A stretch of DNA of 64,000 bases from Bradyrhizobium sp. Arg816 (lineage in GTDB: Bacteria; Pseudomonadota; Alphaproteobacteria; Rhizobiales; Xanthobacteraceae), in assembly GCF_029989365.1 (NCBI RefSeq), contig NZ_JAPRAQ010000020.1:62001-126000 (forward strand), read 5' to 3'. Shown here one piece after another: positions 51,967 through 60,389 of this stretch. Below the pieces are notes generated by a model. The model did no database searches, was not told the DNA's origin, and saw nothing but the letters and a program-made list of their open reading frames with translations. The number at the start of each line of letters is the position of its first letter. Positions within the stretch are counted from its first letter, which is position 1. A program made the position numbers and the translations under genes.

Positions 51967-52656
51967 CTAGCCTCGACCGGATTCAAGCTGCACCGTTTTT
52001 CGCCCCCCGTTCAGCTCTCTGAGTTTGTTGACGTATTCCTCAGGCTTTAGCAGATGAAACGGAGCGTTGAGGCCCATAAAAGTCGCTATGCGGCCGATAA
52101 AGGCAGTACAGTTTGCCGTTGCTGCATTCCAGAGCGGCGAAGACTCCTGCTGGCGCTTGATATAAGCAAAGACCTTCTTGGCGTCTGCCTCAGACAAATA
52201 GACGCGATAGCTGGCCGTCAGATATTGCTCGTCAAGATCACCGTAGGTCGCTCCCGTCTCAGAAGGGACAAACATGATGTGTCCCAGGAGATAGGGCACC
52301 TCGTCGCCGGCCGGAGCCAGACCAGCGACCTCGACCTTCTTCTCGCTCGTCTTTCCGTACCAGACGAATGCATGACCGTACGTTGCTGCCGTGCGGGCAC
52401 GAAAATCAACGTAGTAGGGACCCGTGGCGACAGCTCTTCGAGCTGGCTTTACATCGGATATCGACGGCGTAGCAGCAGCCATGCTCGCCGCATGCTTCGT
52501 CGCCGAACTGGGGAGAACGTCCCGTTGCTGCTGGTCGGTACGCGCCACGAGTGGTTGCGCGCTACTGATCCCGGTCCCCAAGCCCACAAAGGCCGCCAGC
52601 ATGGCGGCCTTTGCAAGAAGCTCTAGACCCGGATATTTCCGAATCACTCCCGCCAT
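51967..52656 (-). CDS. Exported protein of unknown function, possible permuted papain-fold domain
   Basis: 229 residues. The N-terminal signal/anchor (about 15-35) is followed by a Ser/Ala/Thr-rich linker and a domain from about 80 to 225. This has a histidine in TYGHAFVWYG and a cysteine in TANCTAFIGRIATFMGL, an arrangement like that of circularly permuted NlpC/P60 (DUF4105-like) proteins. ATG 52656 follows AGAGG; an upstream ATG at 52686 is less likely. The family suggestion is tentative and activity is unknown. Confidence 0.6.
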   Translation of the reverse strand: MAGVIRKYPGLELLAKAAMLAAFVGLGTGISSAQPLVARTDQQQRDVLPSSATKHAASMAAATPSISDVKPARRAVATGPYYVDFRARTAATYGHAFVWYGKTSEKKVEVAGLAPAGDEVPYLLGHIMFVPSETGATYGDLDEQYLTASYRVYLSEADAKKVFAYIKRQQESSPLWNAATANCTAFIGRIATFMGLNAPFHLLKPEEYVNKLRELNGGRKTVQLESGRG

Positions 52657-52744
52657 CCACGAATCCTCTTGGATCCAAGATCCCATGCCACAGGTAGTCT
52701 GCTACCCCAAACGAACGCCACTGGCGTACGAATGGATAGTCAGA

Positions 52745-52942
52745 TCAACCCTTGGTCACCAACGGGGCCGGGGCGGCAACCGGATATTTGCCCACCGGGC
52801 TCTTACCCACGGGATACTTGCCGATCGGAGCTTTGCCAACGGGCGCCGCGGCGGCAACCGGCTGAGGCCGCGGCAGATCCGCAGCAACTGCGGTTCCCAC
52901 GAAGGCCAACGAAGCAATTCCCAGTACAACGAATTTCAACAT
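52745..52942 (-). CDS. Small exported protein with VGK(x)P repeats
   Basis: 65 residues. The signal peptide ends at AVA-ADL (about 20). The mature protein consists largely of short repeats of the form PVGK/PIGK followed by AP, YP or SP, ending in APLVTKG. Low complexity, positively charged; no family recognised. A GTGAGA precedes the ATG. Confidence 0.6.
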   Translation of the reverse strand: MLKFVVLGIASLAFVGTAVAADLPRPQPVAAAAPVGKAPIGKYPVGKSPVGKYPVAAPAPLVTKG

Positions 52943-53145
52943 CGGATCTCACCATTGTTCGCGAGCGATTGGATTCACCTGACACGCATAGGAATAACCT
53001 GACACTCGCCACGACACCAACGATTAGACCGGGGAGTCGGCGGCTCCGGCAGCTTTTTCTACCGTATGTTGCGGAAATGGCACGCAAATGACGCGTCTGG
53101 TTCCTAATCACTCCCGTGGGCACAACGGACGCGCCGGAACCTACC

Positions 53146-53730
53146 TCAGAGTATCCACGGGAAGACCCGACCGGTCCGCGCCATATACTCGCGATAGCTG
53201 TCGCCAAACGCCTGCAACATCATTCGCTCTTCTCTTGCAACGCGGCCAAAGAACAAAATCCCGAAGCCGGCAATGCCTGCAAAACCGGCAATCCAATTCG
53301 GCAGCAGCAATGCTTGGGCGATAGCCCACAGCCAAAATGCCGAATACATCGGGTGTCGAACTCTCCGGTAAATCCCTTCCGTCACGAGTTCATGGTTCTC
53401 CCGCACGTCGAGACTTACCGACCAATTCCGGCCGAGTGCACGATGTGTCAGGTGAAACACGCTCAAAGCCGCGATCGCAAAGAAAGACCCCAGCCAAGCC
53501 AACCAGGGATAAAAGTTGTGATCTGCGAAACGAGGCATCCCTGTCGCTACGTAGACAAGCGGAACAAGTCCGAGTCCCGAAAGTGATGTAAGCAGGAGGG
53601 CAATTTCCAGCGGGCCGCGAGCGCTCCGCACAATCCTCGCACGGCGGGAACGCCGCGCGTACTTGTAGCGTATGAGGTACCAGCCGATCGCCAAGGCAAC
53701 GAAAATGATTTTCGAAATAGTGGGCGTCAT
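53146..53730 (-). CDS. Isoprenylcysteine carboxyl methyltransferase (ICMT)-family membrane protein
   Basis: 194-residue membrane protein with about four to five hydrophobic segments. The C-terminal block HELVTEGIYRRVRHPMYSA is the hallmark of ICMT/phospholipid methyltransferase proteins, and ARTGRVFPWIL ends it. Such bacterial members are predicted SAM-dependent methyltransferases acting on membrane substrates; the real substrate is unknown. Its start lies five bases after the stop of the hydrolase gene on the same strand, so the two are probably co-transcribed. Confidence 0.85.
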   Translation of the reverse strand: MTPTISKIIFVALAIGWYLIRYKYARRSRRARIVRSARGPLEIALLLTSLSGLGLVPLVYVATGMPRFADHNFYPWLAWLGSFFAIAALSVFHLTHRALGRNWSVSLDVRENHELVTEGIYRRVRHPMYSAFWLWAIAQALLLPNWIAGFAGIAGFGILFFGRVAREERMMLQAFGDSYREYMARTGRVFPWIL

Positions 53731-53735
53731 TTGAA

Positions 53736-54968
53736 TCAGGCCGCCGCGCCCGGACGACTTGGCAGTTCGCCTTCCGAAAGCGCCGCGCTCGCAATCAGTC
53801 CTCCGTCGTCAGCGATCATCGACACGGCGCCATCCGGGGCGAGCGTCTGGGATTTGGCTGAAACAGGTCCGCAAGTCAGCATGAAGTAGTCATACGATGT
53901 TCGCTTGTCATTTCCGCTGACGAACTGGTTGTGCAAACGGAAGAAGTGGAGGCGGATGCGTCGATAGATCTCGTCGTCGAGCATTCGACTGAATCTCACG
54001 ACCCTGACGGTCGCTTCGTTCTCTGTCGACAAGCCCATTTCGGCCATCGGCCGGCTCTTGTAAAAGTTCAACGGGTCGACGAGGGCCTGATAATCGCCCC
54101 AGAAGATCGCGCGCGACTTGGCGACGCGTTCCATCGTCGCGCGAAAGCGTGTTGCTTTCGGGTGCAGGCCGACTTTGAGTATGGATGATCCAACGCTCAA
54201 GAACGTGACGGGAGTTTTATTCCGACCGAGTTCAGGGTCCTGCTTCAAGGCGCGATCAAGCAGATCAACCGCAAGTACGGCGCCAAGACTGTGCGCTATG
54301 ACCAAGATTTCGTCTGCGGCAGAGTTGCTCGCCGCAGCCACGAGCTCGGCGGCCAATCTGTCCAGTCTCTGCTCAATTTCCGAATTACCGCATCGAATAT
54401 ACTCGCGAGAAAAAATCCAATCGTCGAACAAGTCGCCCAGGTGGAGCCAGCGCCACGGGCCCGCCAAAACGGCTACGATTCCGAAGAAACCGCCACCGGT
54501 AGCGATAGGAATGGATCCGGTGATCTTGAATGCAGCCACGCCAATCAAAAAGGCGGCCGCGATGAGCAATCCGAACGTGACGAATGGATAGAGAAAGAAA
54601 AGTGCGTAGCGCCAATTGGTCAGCAAGTACCGCCAAAGAGTGCCGGTCAGAACGAAATCCAGAAACGCAAGACTCCCGACGGAAATGCGTGAGCCAATGC
54701 TTCGACCCCCGAAGGCCTCAATTACGTCGTGCCATCGGACCAGACGGTAATCGGTTTCGACGAGCCAATCGGGGCCAGTTGTCGTCACATTCCATCGTAT
54801 CTGGTCGGCGGTATCATGCAAACCGTCAACGGCCGCTTTCACTGACCAAGTACGTTGGAACCTCGCAATTTCGCGCACAAAGCGTCGTTGCGCGCTGGCA
54901 TGCGACGTGATTGGATCATAGCCGCCGATATGGAATACCAACCGTTTCGCTACAGGCTTGCCGGACAT
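53736..54968 (-). CDS. Membrane-anchored alpha/beta hydrolase-like protein
   Basis: 410 residues. N-terminal segment with FHIGGYDPI (an oxyanion-like HxGG) is followed by two to three transmembrane helices (about 105-190) and a lipase-like core with the nucleophile elbow AHSLGA (Ser227). The C-terminal region (about 300-400) lacks an obvious catalytic His motif by eye. The frame reaches back to 55364, overlapping the divergent SGNH gene, so ATG 54968 (MSGKPVAKRLVFH) is preferred. Substrate unknown; it heads a small operon with the ICMT-like gene. Confidence 0.7.
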   Translation of the reverse strand: MSGKPVAKRLVFHIGGYDPITSHASAQRRFVREIARFQRTWSVKAAVDGLHDTADQIRWNVTTTGPDWLVETDYRLVRWHDVIEAFGGRSIGSRISVGSLAFLDFVLTGTLWRYLLTNWRYALFFLYPFVTFGLLIAAAFLIGVAAFKITGSIPIATGGGFFGIVAVLAGPWRWLHLGDLFDDWIFSREYIRCGNSEIEQRLDRLAAELVAAASNSAADEILVIAHSLGAVLAVDLLDRALKQDPELGRNKTPVTFLSVGSSILKVGLHPKATRFRATMERVAKSRAIFWGDYQALVDPLNFYKSRPMAEMGLSTENEATVRVVRFSRMLDDEIYRRIRLHFFRLHNQFVSGNDKRTSYDYFMLTCGPVSAKSQTLAPDGAVSMIADDGGLIASAALSEGELPSRPGAAA

Positions 54969-55087
54969 TGTCTTATCCCCGGACTCATGCGTGCTGCTCG
55001 CTCCCCACACGTCAATCGACCTGCAATCAAAGACAGACGTTTGAAGCCAAGGGTTGTCAAGAGAGAATCGACCAGTTATTGGGGAAC

Positions 55088-55876
55088 ATGGGTCGATTTG
55101 TTCTGCCATGCGTAAGCCGAACCGCTCGAACAATGGCGTCGATCGGTGCTGCCGTGATTGTCGGTTTGTCCAGCATAGCGCCCTCTCAAGCGCAGGACGA
55201 GGCATCATCTGGCGAGAGATGCCTTGCTGCAAATTTGGATGTCTCGCTGGGCGCACAATTGCCGCGCACGGCGGCGCGCTTGAGATCTGGTGCGCCGCTA
55301 AAGATTGTCGCGATCGGATCATCGTCGACGGTGGGGCTCTGGGTACTTCGGTCCGCGGCCACATATCCGCAGGTGATGCGCCGAGAACTCTCGAGGCTTA
55401 GATCCAACGCAACGATCGAGGTCATCAACAGCGGTCGAGTCGGCGATACGATTCCGAACAACATCGCGCGGTTCGAGCGTGACGTTTTCGCACACACTCC
55501 TGATCTCGTTATCTGGCAATTAGGTACCAATGACGTCGCCTGGGGTGGCCGACCGGACCAAGGGCTCAAAAGAAACGTTCTTGAAGGGGTAAGGGCACTT
55601 AAGGCGGGGTCTGCCGATGTCGTGTTGATGGATCTGCAATATGCGCCACAGGTGCTCGCCTCAGCTGGCTATTCGACAATGGAGGACATCATCATCGATG
55701 TCGCAAAACAAGAACGGGTCGGGCTATTCTCTCGTTTTGCGCTGATGCGAAACTCGGTCAGTGCCGGAGTTGCGCAAAGCGCGCTTGTAACGTGGGACGG
55801 ATTGCACAACACCGCCGATGGTTATGATTGCATTGGACGAGCCCTTGCCCGAGCAATCTCAACGAGTGCGCGTTGA
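55088..55876 (+). CDS. Exported SGNH/GDSL-type esterase
   Basis: 262 residues. The signal peptide (about 1-35) ends at PSQA-QDE. SGNH blocks: AIGSSSTVG (nucleophile Ser78), the Gly block near NSGRVGDT, LGTNDVAWG with the Asn, and WDGLHNTADGY with the Asp-His pair. It is likely a periplasmic or secreted esterase acting on an acylated sugar or lipid. Start ATG 55088 behind GGGGA; the frame is open further upstream without a better start. Confidence 0.82.
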   Translation: MGRFVLPCVSRTARTMASIGAAVIVGLSSIAPSQAQDEASSGERCLAANLDVSLGAQLPRTAARLRSGAPLKIVAIGSSSTVGLWVLRSAATYPQVMRRELSRLRSNATIEVINSGRVGDTIPNNIARFERDVFAHTPDLVIWQLGTNDVAWGGRPDQGLKRNVLEGVRALKAGSADVVLMDLQYAPQVLASAGYSTMEDIIIDVAKQERVGLFSRFALMRNSVSAGVAQSALVTWDGLHNTADGYDCIGRALARAISTSAR

Positions 55877-56058
55877 GAGGCCCGAGCTCAAGCGAATCGA
55901 AGTCTGTGGGTTCGCATGAGTTTGGGCACCGGCCGTGACAGCGATGCCGAGCGTACAGATGCCCACCAACGCGAACAAAGACCAATTATCGTCGACAATC
56001 ACCGCATCTCTCGCAACGGTGACAGTAACTCGCGCCGACGCTGTCAGGAGGTGCGCTC

Positions 56059-56319
56059 ATGCACCATTATGCCAGCCAACTTGTTGACCTATTACTGGTG
56101 CTTGTCGCCGCGTGGATGGTGCCAACCACCATCTTTATTATCTACGCCTATTTCGCTCGTCTTAAGAATCCGGTCACCGAATCGGTCTTTGGACGTGCGG
56201 TGATCATATCCTTGTTCATCATAACCACGTCGATCTGGCTCCCGATAATTCTGGCCGCCATAGTCCTATCACTGATCGGTCATTTGTGGTTCCGCTTCAG
56301 GGGACAGCTACGCAAGTAG
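56059..56319 (+). CDS. Small membrane protein
   Basis: 86 residues with two hydrophobic helices (about 8-33 and 45-78) and a basic C-terminus (FRFRGQLRK). GGAGGTG lies just before the ATG. No family recognised. A 7-bp stem with a GCAA tetraloop (56305-56322) overlaps the stop codon. Confidence 0.6.
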   Translation: MHHYASQLVDLLLVLVAAWMVPTTIFIIYAYFARLKNPVTESVFGRAVIISLFIITTSIWLPIILAAIVLSLIGHLWFRFRGQLRK

Positions 56320-56322
56320 CTG
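56305..56322 (+). terminator. GCAA-loop hairpin at the end of the small membrane protein gene
   Basis: CAGCTAC-GCAA-GTAGCTG, a perfect 7-bp stem with a GNRA loop spanning the stop codon. No T-run follows, so a stability or translational role is as likely as termination. Confidence 0.3.
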
Positions 56323-56396
56323 GATGTTGCTAGAGGCGAAAAAGATAGGGTCGAATTAGAGCGCCCCTCGACAAACTAAAAAAGGGAAGCGAAGCA

Positions 56397-56684
56397 ATGT
56401 CCGCGTTTCTCCCAGTTCTGACGATGGTTGCTATCAATTTTATAACAATCGCCACGGCTGCAGAATGGCGACCGCAGTTTCTCTCAGCGTGCCGAAACGG
56501 TTGCGCGCAGCAAGGCGGCTTTTCGACGGACGCTTGCTTGCAGATTTGCATCTGCATGGCTTCAGAATTGGAAACGAAGTTTAGTACCGAGACTCTCGGC
56601 TCCATTGATCCCCCGAGTGCTGAGCAACTACACCAAACTAACGAAATCAGAATGCTTTGCGTCCGGCGAGTACTAGGACGTTAG
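56397..56684 (+). CDS. Small exported cysteine-rich protein
   Basis: 95 residues. The signal peptide ends near ATAA-EW (about 22). The mature part has six cysteines (SACRNGCAQQG, DACLQICIC, MLCVRR), suggesting disulfide bonds. No family recognised. It ends where the minus-strand frame at 56673 ends (12-base overlap). Confidence 0.55.
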   Translation: MSAFLPVLTMVAINFITIATAAEWRPQFLSACRNGCAQQGGFSTDACLQICICMASELETKFSTETLGSIDPPSAEQLHQTNEIRMLCVRRVLGR

Positions 56685-56933
56685 AGCTGTTGCCAATGGC
56701 TCGGTGGTCATCAGCTTGACCCTGACGTACCTCTCCGTCTTTCCATAGACGCAAAATTGGTTGCCCCGGCTGCTCGAGGACAATATCGCGCCGACGGCGC
56801 ATCCGAGTTCTCCTTGCGAGACCATCTCGGCCCTGAGCTCGAAGATGGCCTTTGAACCGATGCTCACATCGTTGAGCGCGCAGCTCACGCAATCGATCTG
56901 TACCAAGCAGCTCACGCAATCGATCTGTACCAA
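56673..56933 (-). CDS. Possible PilZ-like fragment with a duplicated N-terminus
   Basis: 86 residues from a TTG; no ATG is available in this frame. SCALNDVSIGSKAIFEL resembles the DxSxxGA region of PilZ domains and FCVYGKTERYVRVKLM their closing strand, but the RxxxR c-di-GMP motif is missing. The first nine residues are duplicated by a 27-bp tandem repeat. It is either a decayed or a highly divergent gene. Confidence 0.3.
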   Translation of the reverse strand: MVQIDCVSCLVQIDCVSCALNDVSIGSKAIFELRAEMVSQGELGCAVGAILSSSSRGNQFCVYGKTERYVRVKLMTTEPLATALTS

Positions 56934-56934
56934 G
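56881..56934. repeat. Perfect 27-bp tandem duplication
   Basis: Two identical head-to-tail 27-base copies (56881-56907 and 56908-56934), each beginning CAGCTCACGCAATCGATCTG. The unit is a whole number of codons, so the minus-strand frame through it stays open. This looks like a recent slippage event. Confidence 0.9.
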
Positions 56935-57095
56935 TGGTCTGCGCGCTGTACTTCAGCGCGCGAAGGTACAGAACATGGACAAGCGCATGATCATGAAAGT
57001 TTGATTTTCACGCGAGTTTATCAGGCGGATCAAGCCGATTTCGCAACTGCGGGGCCCGTTCTGATCCCCAAACGTCCCAAGTCGTTGATCTTATT

Positions 57096-57145
57096 TGGTG
57101 GGCGCACCAGGGCTCGAACCTGGGACCCGCTGATTAAGAGTCAGC
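57096..57145 (-). other. 3' fragment of tRNA-Lys (anticodon CUU), probable attachment-site scar
   Basis: Read on the minus strand, the 50 bases give a complete anticodon arm (GCTGA-CTCTTAA-TCAGC, anticodon CTT), variable loop, T-arm (CCAGG-TTCGAGC-CCTGG), the 3' acceptor strand and an encoded CCA. The 5' half (acceptor 5' strand and D-arm) is missing; resemblance stops exactly at 57145. This is the usual product of tyrosine-integrase insertion into a tRNA gene, which leaves a 3' fragment at the far end of the island. For this orientation the intact tRNA would lie to the right, beyond the window. Confidence 0.8.
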
Positions 57146-57171
57146 CCCGGGCTGAAAACAATCAATGACTT

Positions 57172-57338
57172 AGTGGTCGCACCGCCGGGCTTATCCGGCG
57201 GAAAATGGGCATTCGTCGCACGACCTTCTAGCTGGCATCTTGCCGTCGGTGACCGGCGTGGGCGTGCTCACCGGAGCCGCGCCAAACCCAGTGATGGTCA
57301 ACTTCCTGACCGGCGCCGGTCAGCCTCAGGTCGGGTAA
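57172..57338 (+). other. Unexplained open segment and hairpin next to the tRNA scar
   Basis: A reading frame without a start codon ends at TAA 57336-57338 with a Gly/Val/Pro-rich tail (TGVGVLTGAAPNPVMVNF), like the end of a truncated gene. A perfect hairpin CCGCCGG-GCTTAT-CCGGCGG lies at 57182-57201. Both are compatible with rearrangement debris at an integration border. Confidence 0.3.
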
Positions 57339-58299
57339 GGGAGAGAAGCCGAGCGCCAAGATTAACAGAAAGACGAGCGCGACCGCGATCTATAGATTCG
57401 GGCCTGACCTCCATCCCGCGAAGTTCAGACAGGATGGCGCGCTCGGCCGCAAAATTTGGTCTCCCGGAACGGGTGAGGGCGTATGGCCACTCGCAAAATT
57501 TACTGCTGTTTTGGAGGCCGCCCCGATCGAGAAAAGCGACCCGCTGTTCGGGTTGACGCTCGGCAAGGCCTTTGGCCTGCTCCGTCGAAAAGCGCCCCTT
57601 GCACAGCGTCGGATAGCCGGCCGGCTCGCTGGGTTCGAACCGGTTGATGGTGAAGCCGCCCAGCCGCGACGTCGTTCCCTGCGGCGTCTGCTCGTAGGCC
57701 ACGTGGCTTGCGGGCGAGCAGACGCCCTGCATGTTCGGCGACTTGCCGGTGGCATAGGAGGACAGCGAGCAGCGTCCTTCCGCCATCACACAGAGGCCGC
57801 CAAACACGAAGACCTCGGTCTCGCAAGCCGCCTCGCGCGAGATCTCCGCGATCTCCGGCACGCTGAGGACGCGGGGCAGCACCACGCGGCGGGCGCCAAA
57901 GGTCTCGACATAGAAGGCAATGGCGTCCGGGTTTGCGGCCGCCGCCTGCACCGAGACATGCAGGCGCTGGTTTGGATGGCGCCTCGCTGTGTAGTCCATC
58001 AGGCCGATGTCGGCGAGGATCAGCGCATCGGCGTCGGCACTCACCGCATCGTCCACAGCGCGCTGCCACAGCTCGACTCTGGAAGCACGCGGAAAGGTGT
58101 TGATGGCAACCAGCACCTTCGCGTCGCTTCTATGCGCGAGCGCGATCCCCCTGCGCAGCTCGTCGCGGCTGAAATTCAAGCCCGGAAAGTTACGCGCATT
58201 GGTTTCGTCGTTGAATCCGCAATAGACCGCTTCGGCGCCGGCATCGATGGCGCTCTTCAGCGCAGCCGGGGTACCGGCGGGGCAGATCAGCTCCATCAT
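57298..58299 (-). CDS. ubiU: UbiU-like U32 peptidase-family protein with replaced C-terminus
   Basis: 333 residues. UbiU, with UbiV and UbiT, allows oxygen-independent hydroxylation steps in ubiquinone synthesis. Residues 1-237 are clearly UbiU: MELICPAG start, DETNARNFPGLNF, and all four iron-sulfur cysteines (170, 177, 194, 233, one off E. coli 169/176/193/232). After CKGRF (about base 57588) the expected ELLPEL...KIEGRQRS region is gone and an Arg/Leu-rich sequence fills the frame. Function is therefore doubtful. The start overlaps the ubiT stop by four bases. No ubiV follows; the tRNA scar lies 153 bases beyond the stop. Confidence 0.82.
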   Translation of the reverse strand: MMELICPAGTPAALKSAIDAGAEAVYCGFNDETNARNFPGLNFSRDELRRGIALAHRSDAKVLVAINTFPRASRVELWQRAVDDAVSADADALILADIGLMDYTARRHPNQRLHVSVQAAAANPDAIAFYVETFGARRVVLPRVLSVPEIAEISREAACETEVFVFGGLCVMAEGRCSLSSYATGKSPNMQGVCSPASHVAYEQTPQGTTSRLGGFTINRFEPSEPAGYPTLCKGRFSTEQAKGLAERQPEQRVAFLDRGGLQNSSKFCEWPYALTRSGRPNFAAERAILSELRGMEVRPESIDRGRARLSVNLGARLLSLTRPEADRRRSGS

Positions 58300-58835
58300 T
58301 TGAACGGCCTCCGCGACCCGCCGATCAGGCTGTCGCGCGCCGCCTCCAGCGCGCGCCTTGCGGGGCCAGCCAGCGGGCCGAGCAACGAGGACAGCTCCGC
58401 CGCGAGATCGAGCTGAGCGTCGTCGATTGCATTGCGCAACGCGAGCACCGCCTCGATATCGCCCTCGATCACGAGCTCGCGCGAGAACATCAATGCGTCG
58501 CCGTCGACCTTTCCTTCGAGCAGGGCCAGCAGATTGGCGAGCGAGGCGGAGATGCGCGCATCCAGATCACGCGGCAGGTCGCGCACCACCGTAAGGTGTG
58601 GCGGCGCCGCCTCGACGACGAAGGCGAACGGCAGGTCGGTTGGTCTGATGCCGAACCGCGCGCGCGAATGCTCGCCAAGCCGATCGAAGATCGCGGGATT
58701 GCGCTGGCATATCCGCTGCAAGAAGCCTGATAGAACGCGCTGCAGCGGAAGCAGCGGCAAGGGACGCATCGCGACAGCGACAAGTGGCGGGATGACCGGC
58801 AAAGGGCCGGACGGCGCAACGGACGGAGCATTCAT
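58296..58835 (-). CDS. ubiT: UbiT (SCP2-domain ubiquinone biosynthesis accessory factor)
   Basis: 179-residue SCP2-fold protein. It has the UbiT start PPLVAVAMRPLPLLPLQRVL, then FVVEAAPPHLTVVRD, the GDADALMFSRE-like stretch VDGDALMFSRELVIEGD and a helical end. In E. coli UbiT acts with UbiU-UbiV in anaerobic ubiquinone synthesis. It is the first gene of the minus-strand pair with ubiU and diverges from ubiD. The sequence looks intact. Confidence 0.85.
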   Translation of the reverse strand: MNAPSVAPSGPLPVIPPLVAVAMRPLPLLPLQRVLSGFLQRICQRNPAIFDRLGEHSRARFGIRPTDLPFAFVVEAAPPHLTVVRDLPRDLDARISASLANLLALLEGKVDGDALMFSRELVIEGDIEAVLALRNAIDDAQLDLAAELSSLLGPLAGPARRALEAARDSLIGGSRRPFK

Positions 58836-58938
58836 GGGATCAAATCTGGACGGATTGTGCGCGGATGTATTTGAGCCGGTACAATGAAGGCGGAAATCAT
58901 CCCGGCTAGCTCTGCCTATTCTAGAGGAGTTCGTTCAC

Positions 58939-60389
58939 TTGCAGCGTGATGTCCCGCGCTTTCGAGAATTGTCCGACTTCCTGCGCTTCATCGAGAGCAA
59001 GGGGCAGTTGCGACGTATTCGCGAGAGAGTCTCGGTGGTCCATGAGATCACCGAAATCCACCGCCGGGTGCTTGGCGAGCACGGGCCTGCACTATTGTTC
59101 GAGCAGCCGATCAAGGCCGACGGCACGCCGTCCGAGATGCCGCTTCTCACCAACGTCTTCGGCTCGGTCGAACGCATCGCGTGGGGTATGGGAATTACGC
59201 CGGATCGCCTCGATGAGCTCGGCGCGCCGATGGCCGAACTGCGCGCGCCGCGCCCGCCGCACGGATTGCGGGATGCCTGGGACAAGCTTCCGCTGGCGCG
59301 CGCCGCGCTCGCGACCCGGCCCCGCACGCGCGCAGCCGCGCCGGTCCACGACTGCGTCGCCATGGGCGACGACATCGACCTCGGCAGGCTGCCGGTGCAG
59401 ATCTGCTGGCCGGGCGAACCCGCGCCGCTGATCACTTGGCCGCTTGTCATCACGGTGCCACCGGAATCGGCAGCCGCCGATCAGGAAGAGAATGTCGGCG
59501 TCTACCGTATCCAGGTGCTCGGCCGCAACCGCACCATTATCCGCTGGCTCGCTCACCGCGGCGGCGCACGCCATCACCGCGAGTGGAAAGCACTCGGCCG
59601 CGACATGCCGGTGGCGGTCGTCATCGGCGCCGATCCCGCGACCGTCCTGGCTTCCGTGCTGCCGCTGCCCGAGACGATCTCCGAACTGCGGCCGCAGCCG
59701 AGATCGTGATCGAGGGTTTTGTTTCGGCAACCGAAACGGCGCCCGAGGGCCCCCACGGCGATCACACCGGCTACTACAACTCGGTCGAGGACTTTCCGGT
59801 CATGCGCGTCACCGCCGTGACCGGCCGGCGCCAACCGATCTATCTCTCGACCTTTACCGGCCGCCCGCCGGACGAGCCATCGCGGATCAGCGAGGCGCTG
59901 AACCGACTGTTCGTGCCGCTGATCCGGCAGCAATTTCCCGAAGTGGTCGACTGTTTTCTGCCGCCGGAGGCCTGCTCATATCGCATCGCGATTGCGGCGA
60001 TCAAGAAGCGCTATCCGGGCCAGGCGCGACGGCTGATGCTCGGCCTGTGGTCGATGCTCCCGCAGTTCAGCTATACGAAATTGCTGATCGTGGTCGACGA
60101 CGATATCGACATTCGCGACTGGCGCGCGGTGATGTGGGCGGTCTCGACTCGCAGTGACAGCTCGCGCGACCTGGTGACGCTGACCGACACGCCGATCGAC
60201 TATCTCGACTTTGCTTCTCCAAAATCCGGACTCGGTGGCAAGCTCGGCATCGATGCCACCACAAAAATCCCGCCGGAGACAGAACGGCTCTGGGGCGAAC
60301 CGCTCGCGATGGATCCCGACGTGATCGCGCGGGTCGATGCAATGTGGTCGCGCCTCGGCCTCATGGACGTCGCACGGGAATTGGCATGA
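58939..60389 (+). pseudogene. ubiD: UbiD-family decarboxylase disrupted by an internal out-of-frame deletion
   Basis: UbiD decarboxylates 4-hydroxy-3-polyprenylbenzoate with prenyl-FMN. The first part (58939 from a TTG, to about 59690) matches UbiD through VIGADPATVLASVLPLPETISEL and then reads into a stop at 59707-59709. The second part continues in another frame from AAAEIVIEGFVSATETAPEGP to the natural end at 60389. About 25 residues (the FAGLLRG...VPA segment) are absent at the junction near 59688-59691, so both a deletion and a frame change are present. Metal/prenyl-FMN ligands such as the Asn in VLGRNRTIIRW and the Glu in AEIVIEG remain, split between frames. A sequencing error alone would not remove the residues. 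Confidence 0.8.

Noticed and set aside
57511..58416. 301-residue plus-strand frame opposite ubiU
   Set aside because: It lies antisense to ubiU/ubiT and has no family features.
58871..58884. TTGAGCCGGTACAA between ubiT and ubiD as a FixK/FNR box
   Set aside because: The right half is TACAA instead of ATCAA, so only one good half site is present; possible but too weak to list.
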